Origin: Flavicella sp964230805
Lineage (GTDB): Bacteria; Bacteroidota; Bacteroidia; Flavobacteriales; Flavobacteriaceae
DNA: 64,000 nucleotides
Direction of reading: 5' to 3'
Assembly (NCBI GenBank): GCA_964230805.1
Contig: CAXRIA010000020.1
Span: 9,130-73,129 of the forward strand
In this document: one piece after another, positions 1-8,494 of the stretch
Position numbering within the stretch: position 1 is the first letter of the stretch
Layout: each line of letters begins with the position of its first letter
Notes under the pieces: generated by a model
What the model was told of the DNA's origin: nothing
The model's database searches: none
The model's input: only the letters and a program-made list of their open reading frames with translations
Position numbers and translations under genes: made by a program

Positions 1-751
1 TGAGCAATCGAAAATCCAATGCTTCCGAACGGGTATAAGTCTTTTGATTTTTGGGAGTGCTGATCGACAGGTCAAAATCTACAGAGCACATACGCAGCAT
101 ATGTTGTGTGTTTGCTATTATTTGCGGGTATTCGAAATACATTTCCTGTAAAACTGGCTCTGGAACCATCAGATCGGAAGCGGCTCCTTGTTCTGCTGTT
201 GGCAATTTACTCAGCAATGTATTGTTTTCAATGGCTCTCAATAACCGATGTGTATTGAAACCTTTTTTATCTTGAAAAGAAACGGTTTTTAAAAGCACCA
301 ATTTCTCGAGTTGGAACCGCCATTCTGAAAATTTTAAATGATTCAAGTCCGAAGGTTTTACTCCGATGTATTCGTTTTCTTTGAGTACTCGTATTTCTTT
401 TTGATAGGGATAAATGACATAGGTGTTGGGCAATGAGGCCGCATTGTCTGGCATCCCAATTTTATTTTGATGCAAGAAAGAAGACAGGTATTTGTTGATC
501 TGATAGTAGCCTTTATTGTTTTGGGCTAGCATGATGAATTTCTGCTGTGCTCCTTGCCTAAAATCGACTCCTAACACAGGTTTTACGTTGTGTTTCAGGG
601 CGTGTTTTACAAAATCCAAACAAGCGGTGGTGCTGTTGACATCTGTCAATGCCAAGGTCTGCAAGCCATGCTTTTTGGCAAGCAACACGAGGTCTTTGGG
701 TGGGATAGAACCATAACGCAAGCTATAGTACGTATGACAATTTAAATACAT
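1..751 (-). CDS. DNA polymerase III alpha-type subunit (DnaE family), N-terminal part
   Basis: Reading the minus strand from the ATG at 751 gives one uninterrupted frame to the window edge (250 codons; the rest lies outside). The protein begins MYLNCHTYYSLRYGSIPPKD and continues with LALTDVNSTTACLDFVKHA, the PHP domain that opens bacterial replicative and error-prone DnaE polymerases. In Bacteroidota a DnaE of this kind often sits near a LexA-like regulator and is thought to be the damage-inducible, error-prone copy rather than the main replicase. The divergent S24 regulator with palindromes in the shared 85-bp gap supports that reading, which is inference. Which DnaE class it is cannot be settled without the catalytic region. 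Confidence 0.8.
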   Translation of the reverse strand, partial: MYLNCHTYYSLRYGSIPPKDLVLLAKKHGLQTLALTDVNSTTACLDFVKHALKHNVKPVLGVDFRQGAQQKFIMLAQNNKGYYQINKYLSSFLHQNKIGMPDNAASLPNTYVIYPYQKEIRVLKENEYIGVKPSDLNHLKFSEWRFQLEKLVLLKTVSFQDKKGFNTHRLLRAIENNTLLSKLPTAEQGAASDLMVPEPVLQEMYFEYPQIIANTQHMLRMCSVDFDLSISTPKNQKTYTRSEALDFRLL

Positions 752-787
752 TTTTGGGGTAGGGGTATTGATCGTATCAAATATTTT

Positions 788-833
788 GCTAAATTAGCTC
801 AATAAATAAGCAATGATTGCTCATAAATTTAGC
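788..833. promoter_or_regulatory. Probable operator cluster between dnaE-like gene and S24 regulator
   Basis: The gap between the divergent genes holds two perfect short palindromes: GCTAAATTAGC at 788-798 and AGCAATGATTGCT at 809-821. GCTAAATT (788-795) is also repeated in inverted form as AATTTAGC (826-833). LexA-like HTH/S24 repressors bind such dyads and usually repress themselves and their damage-response neighbours. The second dyad covers an ATG at 813, which argues that the regulator really starts at 837. Binding is inferred, not shown. Confidence 0.5.
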
Positions 834-836
834 ATT

Positions 837-1604
837 ATGAATTTTTTGTCAAAAAATATCAAGCACATACGGGTTTTAAAAGGATTGACGCAAGAGCAGT
901 TTGCTGACGATTTCAACGTTTCCCGATCGAGAATTAGCTCTTATGAAGAAAACAGAGCGGTTCCTCCTATTGATTTTATCATTGCGCTTTCCAATTCGTT
1001 TTCAGTTCCCATCGATGTATTGGTAAAAAACGATCTTTCAAAATCAAAAAACGAATCTTTTATTGAGGTGGGAAATCAGCGGATTTTATTTCCCATCATG
1101 GTTGACGACGCCAACGAAGATTTGATTGAAATTATTTCAACCGAAGCTTCGGCAGGTTATTTAAACGGGTATGCCGATCCTGAATACGTAGAGGATTTAC
1201 AAAAAATAAAGCTTCCTTTTTTACCTGCAGGAAAACACCGGGCTTTTCCTATCAAAGGAGACTCCATGCTTCCTACCAAAAGTGGGTCGTTTGTGATTGC
1301 CAAATTTTTAGAAGACATTCAAGACATCAAAGAGGGCAAAACCTACATTGTTTTGACACAAAATGATGGTTTGACCTACAAACGTGTGTATAAAAAAGAA
1401 GAAGATCGTTTGTTGCTTGTTCCTGACAACAAAAAATACAACGCTTATGAAGTCGCTTTGGAAGATGTTTTAGAGTTATGGGAATACACGTGTTGTATCA
1501 ATACACAGGAATACGACGAACACGAATTAAAAATTAGCAACATCGCACTTATGTTGACCCAACTCGGTGTGGAATTGAAAGCGCTTAAAAAAATGATTGC
1601 TTGA
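837..1604 (+). CDS. LexA-like XRE/S24 transcriptional regulator
   Basis: A helix-turn-helix of XRE type (residues about 5-62, TQEQFADDFNVSRSRISSYE) is joined to a C-terminal S24 peptidase domain of the LexA/CI kind. The nucleophile is S143 in GDSMLP, the general base K182 in TYKRV, and an Ala-Gly pair suited to self-cleavage lies at 106-107 in EASAGYLNGY. These proteins repress damage-response genes and cut themselves when RecA filaments form. An upstream in-frame ATG at 813 would add eight residues but lies inside a palindrome, so 837 is preferred. The stop overlaps the next ATG by one base, so the two genes are probably translated together. Confidence 0.85.
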   Translation: MNFLSKNIKHIRVLKGLTQEQFADDFNVSRSRISSYEENRAVPPIDFIIALSNSFSVPIDVLVKNDLSKSKNESFIEVGNQRILFPIMVDDANEDLIEIISTEASAGYLNGYADPEYVEDLQKIKLPFLPAGKHRAFPIKGDSMLPTKSGSFVIAKFLEDIQDIKEGKTYIVLTQNDGLTYKRVYKKEEDRLLLVPDNKKYNAYEVALEDVLELWEYTCCINTQEYDEHELKISNIALMLTQLGVELKALKKMIA

Positions 1605-3013
1605 TGTATGCCATTGTGGACATAGAAACAACCGGAGGGGACAAAATCACGGAAATTTCCATTCTTGTTTTTGATGGCAAAAAAGTGGTGGATGAATTTA
1701 CCAGTTTGGTGAATCCAGAGTGTTCCATTCCGCAATACATCACTTCTTTAACAGGTATTGACAACCAGATGGTGTTGCATGCTCCCAAATTTTATGAAAT
1801 TGCAAAAAAAATAATTGAAATCACTGAAAACACCATTTTTGTGGCACACAGTGTCAATTTTGATTACAACATTCTTCAAAAAGAATTCCAGTCTTTGGGG
1901 GCACGTTTTCAAAGAAAAAAATTATGTACAGTACGATTGTCTCGAAAAATCCTCCCGGGATTGCCTTCGTACAGCTTGGGAAAACTTTGCAGTACTTTGC
2001 AAATTCCACTTTCCAACAGACACCGTGCCAAAGGCGATGCCGATGCTACTGTGCTACTCTTTGCTTTGTTGTTAGAAAAGGACCCTTCTGACATCATTGG
2101 CGCTTCTTTGCATCCTCGATCGAGAGAAGCGACACTACCTCCCCTACTTCCAAAGCGTGTTGTTGACAATTTGCCCGAAACAGAAGGGGTGTATTATTTT
2201 AGAAACCGCGACAACGAAATTCTTTACATCGGAAAGGCAATCAACATCAAAAAACGAGTTCTCAGCCATCTCTACGACAAATCGAAACGGGAAATCAATC
2301 TATGTTTGGAAACCGCCAACATTACGTATACGGAGACCGGTAGTGAGTTATTGGCCTTGCTTTTGGAGTCTGCCGAAATTAAAAAACAGTTCCCAAAATT
2401 CAACAGGGCACAACGAAAAACCCGTGAAAGCATTGCCTTGTTTAGCTACCAAGACAGACAGGGTATCTTGCACATTGGAACCAACAGCATCAAACTTGTA
2501 CAAACCCCAATCACCAAATTTTACACGGCACGTGAGGCACGCGCTTTTGTGGAAAAACTTTGTGAAAAATTTGAGCTCTGTCCCAAATACTGTCATTTGC
2601 AATCGAATGTTTCGAGCTGTTTTCATTACCAACTCAAGCAATGCAGAGGTATTTGTAGCCAGAAAGAAAGCATTGCAAGCTACAACCAACGCGTACGGCA
2701 GGCCATTGCTTCCATTCAGTACGAAACCGAAAGTTTTTTAATCTTGGAAAAGGGACGAAAAAAAACGGAACTTTCTTTTGTATTGGTCATCAACGGCGTG
2801 TACAAAGGATTTGGTTATGTGCAAAAAAAACGTTCTCAAAAAACACTGGCGGATTATTCGAAAAACATGGTCCTTCAAAAAGACAACAAAGACATTCACC
2901 GCATCTTACGGGGCTACCTCAAACGCCAACCTGACACCGTAGTTCCTTTGGGCAAAGAAATGATCCAAGAAAATTTTGACCTTGACAGCTTGTCCAATAC
3001 TTTTGATGCCTAA
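1604..3013 (+). CDS. DEDD exonuclease-GIY-YIG endonuclease fusion (epsilon/Cho-like)
   Basis: Residues 1-165 form a DnaQ-like 3'-5' exonuclease; D6 and E8 of VDIETTG are the first metal ligands, and HRAKGDADAT is the ExoIII motif. Residues about 190-270 form a UvrC-like GIY-YIG nuclease (GVYYFRNRDNEILYIGKAIN). A Cys-rich stretch follows (CPKYCHLQSNVSSC...QCRGIC), as in UvrC/Cho proteins. Cho makes the 3' incision at bulky lesions in E. coli and is LexA-regulated; fused epsilon-Cho proteins are known in several phyla. Placement directly behind a LexA-like gene fits a damage-inducible repair nuclease. The ATG at 1604 is chosen over the TTG at 1601 because it overlaps the upstream TGA. Confidence 0.8.
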   Translation: MYAIVDIETTGGDKITEISILVFDGKKVVDEFTSLVNPECSIPQYITSLTGIDNQMVLHAPKFYEIAKKIIEITENTIFVAHSVNFDYNILQKEFQSLGARFQRKKLCTVRLSRKILPGLPSYSLGKLCSTLQIPLSNRHRAKGDADATVLLFALLLEKDPSDIIGASLHPRSREATLPPLLPKRVVDNLPETEGVYYFRNRDNEILYIGKAINIKKRVLSHLYDKSKREINLCLETANITYTETGSELLALLLESAEIKKQFPKFNRAQRKTRESIALFSYQDRQGILHIGTNSIKLVQTPITKFYTAREARAFVEKLCEKFELCPKYCHLQSNVSSCFHYQLKQCRGICSQKESIASYNQRVRQAIASIQYETESFLILEKGRKKTELSFVLVINGVYKGFGYVQKKRSQKTLADYSKNMVLQKDNKDIHRILRGYLKRQPDTVVPLGKEMIQENFDLDSLSNTFDA

Positions 3014-3123
3014 ATCCTTGCAAAGCAACTCCAAAAAAAACAAACGATACCTACAAATAGCTACAAAACCTACACCCTACAAAAACAAGCTCCATTTCAA
3101 AAACGAATTTGCCAATGCAAGTA

Positions 3124-4161
3124 TTACGAGTCGGTCTTGTTTTGTTCTTTTTGCAGCGCTTCTTCCACAGACTTGGCCGTATCCAAAACGGTTTTCTCTA
3201 GTTTGATGGGATTCCATCCAAAAGTACTTTTGGTCTCCTGCACATTCCCGTTAAAAACATTCCCTATAAAAGGAAGCAATCCTTTGAGATCGCGATTAAA
3301 ATTGGCCATAAATTTTAGCAAAAAATTAGGTGCCAATTGGGTACTCACCTGATCGTAGCCATTGGACTTTAATATTTGGGCCATTTCTTGGAACGAGTAG
3401 GCTTTCTCCGTACCCACAATAAATCGTTTGCCGTTTGCAGATGGGTTTTCCAATGCCTGCACATGAATTTTGGCTACATCTCGCACATCCGACATATTGA
3501 TGGCTGCTTGCGGCAAACGTGGCCAACCCCCGGTTAAGAGTTCTTTGTAGGTCGACATGGATTCTCCTGACAAGTTTCCTGAAAGCGTAGGTCCGTAAAC
3601 CGGCCCGGGATGTATAGTCACCAATTCTAGTTTGTCAGCTTCTTCTTGGTTTTTTATAAATTCCCAAGCGCTTTTCTCGGCAAGGGTTTTGCTTTTTAAA
3701 TAGGCCGAAACTCCTTTGGCATGAACATCGGTCCAACAATCTTGATCGATCGATACATTGCCTTTATGACCACCAACCATGGCCACCATAGAAGATGTGA
3801 GTACCATTCGTTTGATACCGGCTTTTTTGGCCGATTGCAAAGCACGCTGCGTACCTTCTACCGCAGGCTTGATCAATTCATTTTCGTCTTTCGGCTGCCT
3901 TGACACAAAGGGCGAGGCCACGTGCAACACATAATCACAACCCGCCATCGCTTGGTCCCAACCTGCATCACTTAACAGGTCCAATTCGCAATATTCTAAA
4001 TTCCCTTTCGGATCCACCTGTTTTTCAATCGCTTGAGACACCTCCTCTGATTTTGATAAATTTCTCACCGAGCCCTTTACGGCATAACCATGCTTTAGCA
4101 ATTCTACAGCACAATGCTGCCCTATGTATCCTGAAATACCTGTCAATAGTACTTTATTCAT
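3124..4161 (-). CDS. NAD(P)-dependent epimerase / dihydroflavonol-reductase-like protein
   Basis: A 345-residue extended short-chain dehydrogenase. The N terminus has the Rossmann motif GISGYIGQH, and the catalytic Tyr-x3-Lys is in AYLKSKTLAEK. The whole resembles the dihydroflavonol-4-reductase/aldehyde-reductase branch (LHVASPF, VHPGPVYGP). The open frame reaches 4284, but that stretch is unlike the family, so the start is placed at MNKVLLTGISG (4161). The substrate cannot be predicted; bacterial members reduce small aldehydes and ketones. It is a single gene transcribed towards the exonuclease fusion, and no terminator was recognised in the 110 bp between them. Confidence 0.75.
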   Translation of the reverse strand: MNKVLLTGISGYIGQHCAVELLKHGYAVKGSVRNLSKSEEVSQAIEKQVDPKGNLEYCELDLLSDAGWDQAMAGCDYVLHVASPFVSRQPKDENELIKPAVEGTQRALQSAKKAGIKRMVLTSSMVAMVGGHKGNVSIDQDCWTDVHAKGVSAYLKSKTLAEKSAWEFIKNQEEADKLELVTIHPGPVYGPTLSGNLSGESMSTYKELLTGGWPRLPQAAINMSDVRDVAKIHVQALENPSANGKRFIVGTEKAYSFQEMAQILKSNGYDQVSTQLAPNFLLKFMANFNRDLKGLLPFIGNVFNGNVQETKSTFGWNPIKLEKTVLDTAKSVEEALQKEQNKTDS

Positions 4162-4407
4162 TTCCGACTTTTTTCTTTGGTTCTGCAAGCAAAGATATTT
4201 AATAACTTTGATTGTATAACAAATAATCTGTGTTCGATAAAACAATGTTTCGATACAAAGCAGCCTCTCGATGGCCTTAATCAAAAAAGAAGCTAATAAA
4301 TTGTTTTATAGTTGTTTATTGGACAAAATCGCTCTAAAAAACCCATTATAGATTTGTATTATTCGATTAAATTTTACTATTTTTAAAATCAATCAAAAAC
4401 ACACATC

Positions 4408-5247
4408 ATGAAATACCTACCCCAACTCTACCTTATTTTATTTTCTTTGTCTTTTTTTTCTATCCATGCGCAAGCTCCTGAAAACGCCGTCGGCTTTGCA
4501 GAGAGCAGACCCAACACCTTCGTTCTCGGAAATCAAAGTAGTGTGGATGTTTGGCTCCAATGGTGCGCATTGCACGAAACAGGAGATGTTGCCGCCATCA
4601 CCGACTTGGCAGCAGACAACATTCGCATTGAGGCGCCCGGCGGAGAATTTGTCATTGAAGGAAAAGAAGCCCTGACCAACTTTCTTACCCAATGGTTTGC
4701 CAATAACGAAAAAGTGAGCGTGCAACAGCAGTGGGGTGTGCCCGTAAAATTTGTAAACGACCAAGGAACTCCCATCAACGGAGATTGGCTGACCACGGGT
4801 TTTTTCCTACGAATCGACAACGGCACTACGGTTACTATTGAAGACAATCATGCCAATGTCTATATAGAAAACGGAAAGGTTCAATATTTCAAAGTATTCC
4901 AACACGGGGTCATTCAACCTTCGAAAGTAACGCTCTCCATTGATCTTTCCTCCTACAAAGGAGCCTATAAAACGGTGGGAGTATTCGGTACTTTTAACAA
5001 TTGGTGCGGCACTTGTGACGCACTGACAGACGAAGACGGCGACGGGGTGTACACCACTACCATTGAAGCGCGTCCTGGCGAAATGCAATACAAGTTCATT
5101 CTCGACAACCAAGCTGTTGAGGAAACGTTTGAACCCAACACGCCTTGCACAAAAACCACCGATGTGTACACGAATCGGGTTGCACAAATTGCTGGCAATA
5201 CAACCCTCGAGACTGCCTGTTTTAATTCCTGTGCGCCTTGCCAGTAA
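4408..5247 (+). CDS. Secreted two-domain protein: NTF2/SnoaL-like plus CBM48-like
   Basis: A signal peptide (about residues 1-22, ending IHAQA) precedes two domains. Residues about 45-165 look like an NTF2/SnoaL-like cone fold (WLQWCALHETGDVAAITDLA, NFLTQWF, GKVQYFKVF). Residues about 170-260 look like the early-Ig glycogen-binding fold of CBM48/AMPK-beta (VGVFGTFNNWCG, DEDGDGVYTTTIEARPGEMQYKFILD). Several cysteines near the C terminus (CTKTT, ACFNSCAPC) suggest disulfides outside the cytoplasm. No catalytic set is evident. It may be a sugar-binding or small-molecule enzyme at the surface; function unknown. Confidence 0.6.
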   Translation: MKYLPQLYLILFSLSFFSIHAQAPENAVGFAESRPNTFVLGNQSSVDVWLQWCALHETGDVAAITDLAADNIRIEAPGGEFVIEGKEALTNFLTQWFANNEKVSVQQQWGVPVKFVNDQGTPINGDWLTTGFFLRIDNGTTVTIEDNHANVYIENGKVQYFKVFQHGVIQPSKVTLSIDLSSYKGAYKTVGVFGTFNNWCGTCDALTDEDGDGVYTTTIEARPGEMQYKFILDNQAVEETFEPNTPCTKTTDVYTNRVAQIAGNTTLETACFNSCAPCQ

Positions 5248-5272
5248 AATACCAGAACCAAACACCCTGTAA

Positions 5273-5300
5273 AAAACCTCTTGATCCTTCAAGAGGTTTT
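5273..5300. terminator. Bidirectional intrinsic terminator
   Basis: AAAACCTCTTGA pairs with TCAAGAGGTTTT around a short loop, with T-runs on both sides. It can end the NTF2/CBM48-like gene (plus) and the long uronate/PUL operon (minus). Confidence 0.8.
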
Positions 5301-5303
5301 GTT

Positions 5304-5360
5304 TTTTGATGGGAACGGGATTCATTCCTCCTCGTTGTTTCGGAATGGGCCTATAGTGGA
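5304..5360 (-). repeat. Solo degraded relative of the tRNA-fMet tail element
   Basis: On the minus strand, GGCCCATTCC ... GGAATGAATCC ... GTTCCC matches the element end at 36793-36850. I count 35 of 44 aligned bases identical, and both copies keep the inverted pair CATTCC/GGAATG. As in the other copy, a terminator hairpin follows directly. The resemblance to tRNA acceptor sequence stops after GTTCCC. It lies just past the stop of eda, at the far end of the PUL region from tRNA-fMet, and in the same orientation. Confidence 0.5.
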
Positions 5361-5425
5361 GTGAAATTAAACTCTTCTAAAGACAATTTGAATAAACTAC
5401 ATCAAACATGATCTATAATCGATTA

Positions 5426-6091
5426 TTATCGGAAAGATGATATTATTTGAAGTGTATGTCTGGTCCGTTGTTCAATTTCAATGTAATCAAAAGAACCATC
5501 GGCTTGTTTAGCTATAAGTTTTGAGCCCATCCCAACGCAATAAACACCGGCTTCAAACCAGCTTTTAAGGTTTTCTTCTGTTGGTGATACGCCTCCTGTT
5601 GGCATAATACTGGTCCATGGTTGCGGTGCTAGTACCCCTTTTACAAATTCTGGGCCGTAGGTACTTCCCGGAAATAACTTCACAATCTCACAACCCAACT
5701 CTTCCGCCTTTGCAATTTCTGTGAGTGAGCCACAACCTGGTGACCACAATACTTTTCTGCGGTTGCACACCATGGCAATGTCTTCTCTGAGTACAGGCGT
5801 TACTACAAAGTTGGCCCCATTTAGCATATAAGCTGATGCAGCCCCTGCGTCTGTTACCGAGCCTACGCCCATAATCATCCCAGGGAGTTCTTTGATGGCA
5901 TATTTGGTAAGTTCGGTAAATAACTCCAGGGCAAAATCACCTCGATTGGTAAACTCCATAAGACGTGCACCTCCATCATAGCAGGCCTTGAGCACCTTTT
6001 TAGCGATTTCGACATCACTATGAAAGAAAAGGGGCACCATACCGCTTTCTTTCATTGTTTGTGCTACTTCTATTCTTGTATACTGTGCCAT
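5426..6091 (-). CDS. eda: KDPG / KHG aldolase
   Basis: 221 residues of the class I KDPG aldolase family. It cleaves 2-keto-3-deoxy-6-phosphogluconate to pyruvate and glyceraldehyde-3-phosphate. The Schiff-base lysine is K138 in EIVKLFPGS, the general acid/base is E46 in MEFTNRG, and the phosphate loop is PTGGVSPT. It is the last gene of the minus-strand uronate set, 10 bp after kdgK, and completes glucuronate catabolism. Its base composition looks more GC-rich than the carrier and isomerase genes upstream, which hints at a mosaic operon. Confidence 0.93.
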   Translation of the reverse strand: MAQYTRIEVAQTMKESGMVPLFFHSDVEIAKKVLKACYDGGARLMEFTNRGDFALELFTELTKYAIKELPGMIMGVGSVTDAGAASAYMLNGANFVVTPVLREDIAMVCNRRKVLWSPGCGSLTEIAKAEELGCEIVKLFPGSTYGPEFVKGVLAPQPWTSIMPTGGVSPTEENLKSWFEAGVYCVGMGSKLIAKQADGSFDYIEIEQRTRHTLQIISSFR

Positions 6092-6101
6092 ATCTATTGG
6101 T

Positions 6102-7148
6102 TTAACGGGCTACACGACCTGATGCGTCGCCACCCATGAGTTTTTCTACTTCGGCTACCGTCACAAGGTTCGCATCGCCCTTAATGGTATGCTTTAAGCA
6201 AGAGGCTGCCACTGCAAAGTCTAGTGCATGTTGGTCGTTGTCTGGATATTTTAATAGTCCATAGATAAGACCGCCCATAAACGAGTCGCCACCGCCTACA
6301 CGGTCTACAATATCTGTGATTTGATACTGCGTGGTGTCATACATAGTCTTTCCATCATATAACACCCCAGCCCATGTGTTGTGTGAAGCCGATATTGATC
6401 CTCTGAGGGTCGTAATGACTTTTTTAGCCTTTGGAAACTTCTCCATCATCTGCTTACAAACAGAAAGGAATGCTTCCGCTTTTACATCATGCCCTTGGGT
6501 TTGTACGGTTAGTCCTTCAGGCTTGATACCAAAGTGCATTTCCGCATCTTCTTCGTTTCCGAGTACAATATCGCAATACGATGTAAGCTCGGTCATGATT
6601 TTCTCACGATGCGCATCGTCACAATACTTCCAAAGTTTCGCACGGTAGTTAAGATCTGTCGAGATAGTAATTCCTTTCTCACTCGCAATCTTTACTGCTT
6701 CCAGACATGCATCTGCCGCAGACTGTGAAATGGCAGGGGTAATCCCTGTCCAGTGGAACCATTCCACGCCTTCAAAGGCTTTGTGCCAATCCACCATACC
6801 AGGCTGTATTTCAGACATGGCCGAATAGGCCCTATCATAGACCACTTTACTGCCCCGACTGACAGCACCTGTCTCTAGGAAATAAATCCCTAAGCGGTCA
6901 CCGCCACGAAGCATAAAATCGGTTTCAACACCCCGCTTACGCATTTCCATAAGGGCGCATTCTCCAATATCGTTGTTAGGAACACGTGTTACAAAACGTA
7001 CGGGAACGCCATAGTTGACAAGCGATACTGCTACATTGGACTCGCCGCCTCCGTAGATGACATCGAATGAGTTGGTTTGAGAGAAACGCAAAAAACCCGG
7101 AGGAGCTAGGCGCAACATGATTTCACCAAAAGTGACTACTTTTTTCAT
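6102..7148 (-). CDS. kdgK: 2-keto-3-deoxygluconate kinase (PfkB family)
   Basis: A 348-residue ribokinase/PfkB-type sugar kinase. N-terminal FGEIMLRLAPPG and the sugar-binding GGGESNVAVSLVNYG are typical. The C-terminal DRVGGGDSFMGGLIYGL is the PfkB signature with the catalytic Asp and anion hole. By position between the hexuronate carrier and the KDPG aldolase it phosphorylates KDG to KDPG. It is separated from the carrier gene by 38 bp and from eda by 10 bp. Confidence 0.9.
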   Translation of the reverse strand: MKKVVTFGEIMLRLAPPGFLRFSQTNSFDVIYGGGESNVAVSLVNYGVPVRFVTRVPNNDIGECALMEMRKRGVETDFMLRGGDRLGIYFLETGAVSRGSKVVYDRAYSAMSEIQPGMVDWHKAFEGVEWFHWTGITPAISQSAADACLEAVKIASEKGITISTDLNYRAKLWKYCDDAHREKIMTELTSYCDIVLGNEEDAEMHFGIKPEGLTVQTQGHDVKAEAFLSVCKQMMEKFPKAKKVITTLRGSISASHNTWAGVLYDGKTMYDTTQYQITDIVDRVGGGDSFMGGLIYGLLKYPDNDQHALDFAVAASCLKHTIKGDANLVTVAEVEKLMGGDASGRVAR

Positions 7149-7186
7149 TTGTATTTCAATGGTATTTAATTAATTAACAATTTAAA

Positions 7187-8488
7187 CTAGGTTTCTTTTT
7201 TAGGCTTCAAGTTCTCATCTAAAGGCGTCATTCTTGGTATCAATAAATGTACTATCCCTAAGACTGTAAGATATAATGATCCAGCTAAAAGAAATGCCCA
7301 GAAGTAGCCACTATTACCTGCTGAATCTAAAACCGACCCCAATACCATGTCTGCAAGAATACCAGCTATAGTGCCAACCATACCACCTATACCAACTACA
7401 GAGGCTGTTGCTTTTTTAGGAAATACGTCAGAAACTAGCGTAAATACATTAGCAGACCAAGCCTGATGACCTGCCGCAGCAAGACCTATAAGGAAAACGG
7501 CGACCCATTTACTTTCTGTAAAGGCCACAAAACTAACCGGGAGTATAATTAAAGCACAAATCAACAATGTTCTTTTCCTAGCCTTATTGACGGTCCATCC
7601 TTTCCGCATGAAAGCACCTGAAAGATACCCACCAAAAACACTTCCGACATCTGCCAAAATATAAATAACAAAAAAGGGTAAGGCAATGTTTTTAATGTTT
7701 ACCCCAAAGAAGTCTGCTAAGAATTTAGCTCCCCAGAAAAGATAAAACCACCATACTGCATCTGTAATTTTCGCTATAGAAAAAGCCCAGGTCTGACGTT
7801 TATTAAGAACACTTTTCCATGGGAGTTTTTCTTCATTCTCCACTTCTGAATCTTCTTGAATATACGCTAGCTCCTCTTTAGTTACGTTTGGATGGATTTC
7901 AGGTTTTTTATAGGTTCTAAGCCATAAAATAACCCAAATTGTACTTAAGGCTCCAGTAATTAAAAATGGGATTTGCCAGTTTTTACCGTTTTCGTGAACA
8001 ATCCATCCAACTACGAATGGAGCCGCAATAGCCCCAATACTAGTTGCGGCATTAAAAAGGCCTGTTGCAAAAGCACGATCTTTTTTTGGAAACCATTCTG
8101 CTGTAGTTTTAATAGCTGCTGGAAAATTTCCTGCTTCTCCAAATCCTAATCCAAATCGTGCTGCCGCGAATCCAATTACACTAAATCCTGGACGTACCAA
8201 AGCATGCAACATTCCAAAAATACTCCAGATTACAATGGATAATGTATATCCTTTTTTAGTTCCTATGCGATCTATAATACCACCCATTGTCAAAAGTCCA
8301 ATTGCATAGGCTACTTTAAATGAAATCATAATATTGGCATAATCGCTATTGGTCCATTCAAACATTTTTTCTAATGTTGGAGCCATCACACCTATAAGAC
8401 TTCGATCAAAATAGTTGATAGTTGTTGCAAACATCAAAAGTCCTAATATTGTATAGCGATAGTTGCCTATGTTTTGCTTCTTGTTCAT
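7187..8488 (-). CDS. MFS hexuronate transporter (ExuT-like, ACS family)
   Basis: 433 residues with about 12 hydrophobic segments of the major facilitator superfamily. The N terminus TTINYFDRSLIGVMAPTLEK and the cytoplasmic motif GGIIDRIGTKKG are those of the anion:cation symporter branch that includes ExuT and GudP. The central cytoplasmic loop is charged (EEDSEVENEEKLPWKSVLNKRQ-like). It should import glucuronate or galacturonate across the inner membrane after depolymerisation outside or in the periplasm. It is 6 bp from uxaC in the uronate operon. Substrate is assigned from neighbours. Confidence 0.85.
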   Translation of the reverse strand: MNKKQNIGNYRYTILGLLMFATTINYFDRSLIGVMAPTLEKMFEWTNSDYANIMISFKVAYAIGLLTMGGIIDRIGTKKGYTLSIVIWSIFGMLHALVRPGFSVIGFAAARFGLGFGEAGNFPAAIKTTAEWFPKKDRAFATGLFNAATSIGAIAAPFVVGWIVHENGKNWQIPFLITGALSTIWVILWLRTYKKPEIHPNVTKEELAYIQEDSEVENEEKLPWKSVLNKRQTWAFSIAKITDAVWWFYLFWGAKFLADFFGVNIKNIALPFFVIYILADVGSVFGGYLSGAFMRKGWTVNKARKRTLLICALIILPVSFVAFTESKWVAVFLIGLAAAGHQAWSANVFTLVSDVFPKKATASVVGIGGMVGTIAGILADMVLGSVLDSAGNSGYFWAFLLAGSLYLTVLGIVHLLIPRMTPLDENLKPKKET

Positions 8489-8494
8489 AAAAAA

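Noticed and set aside
4807..5325. 172-codon minus-strand frame
   Set aside because: Lies almost wholly antisense to the NTF2/CBM48-like gene and runs through the terminator; a shadow frame.
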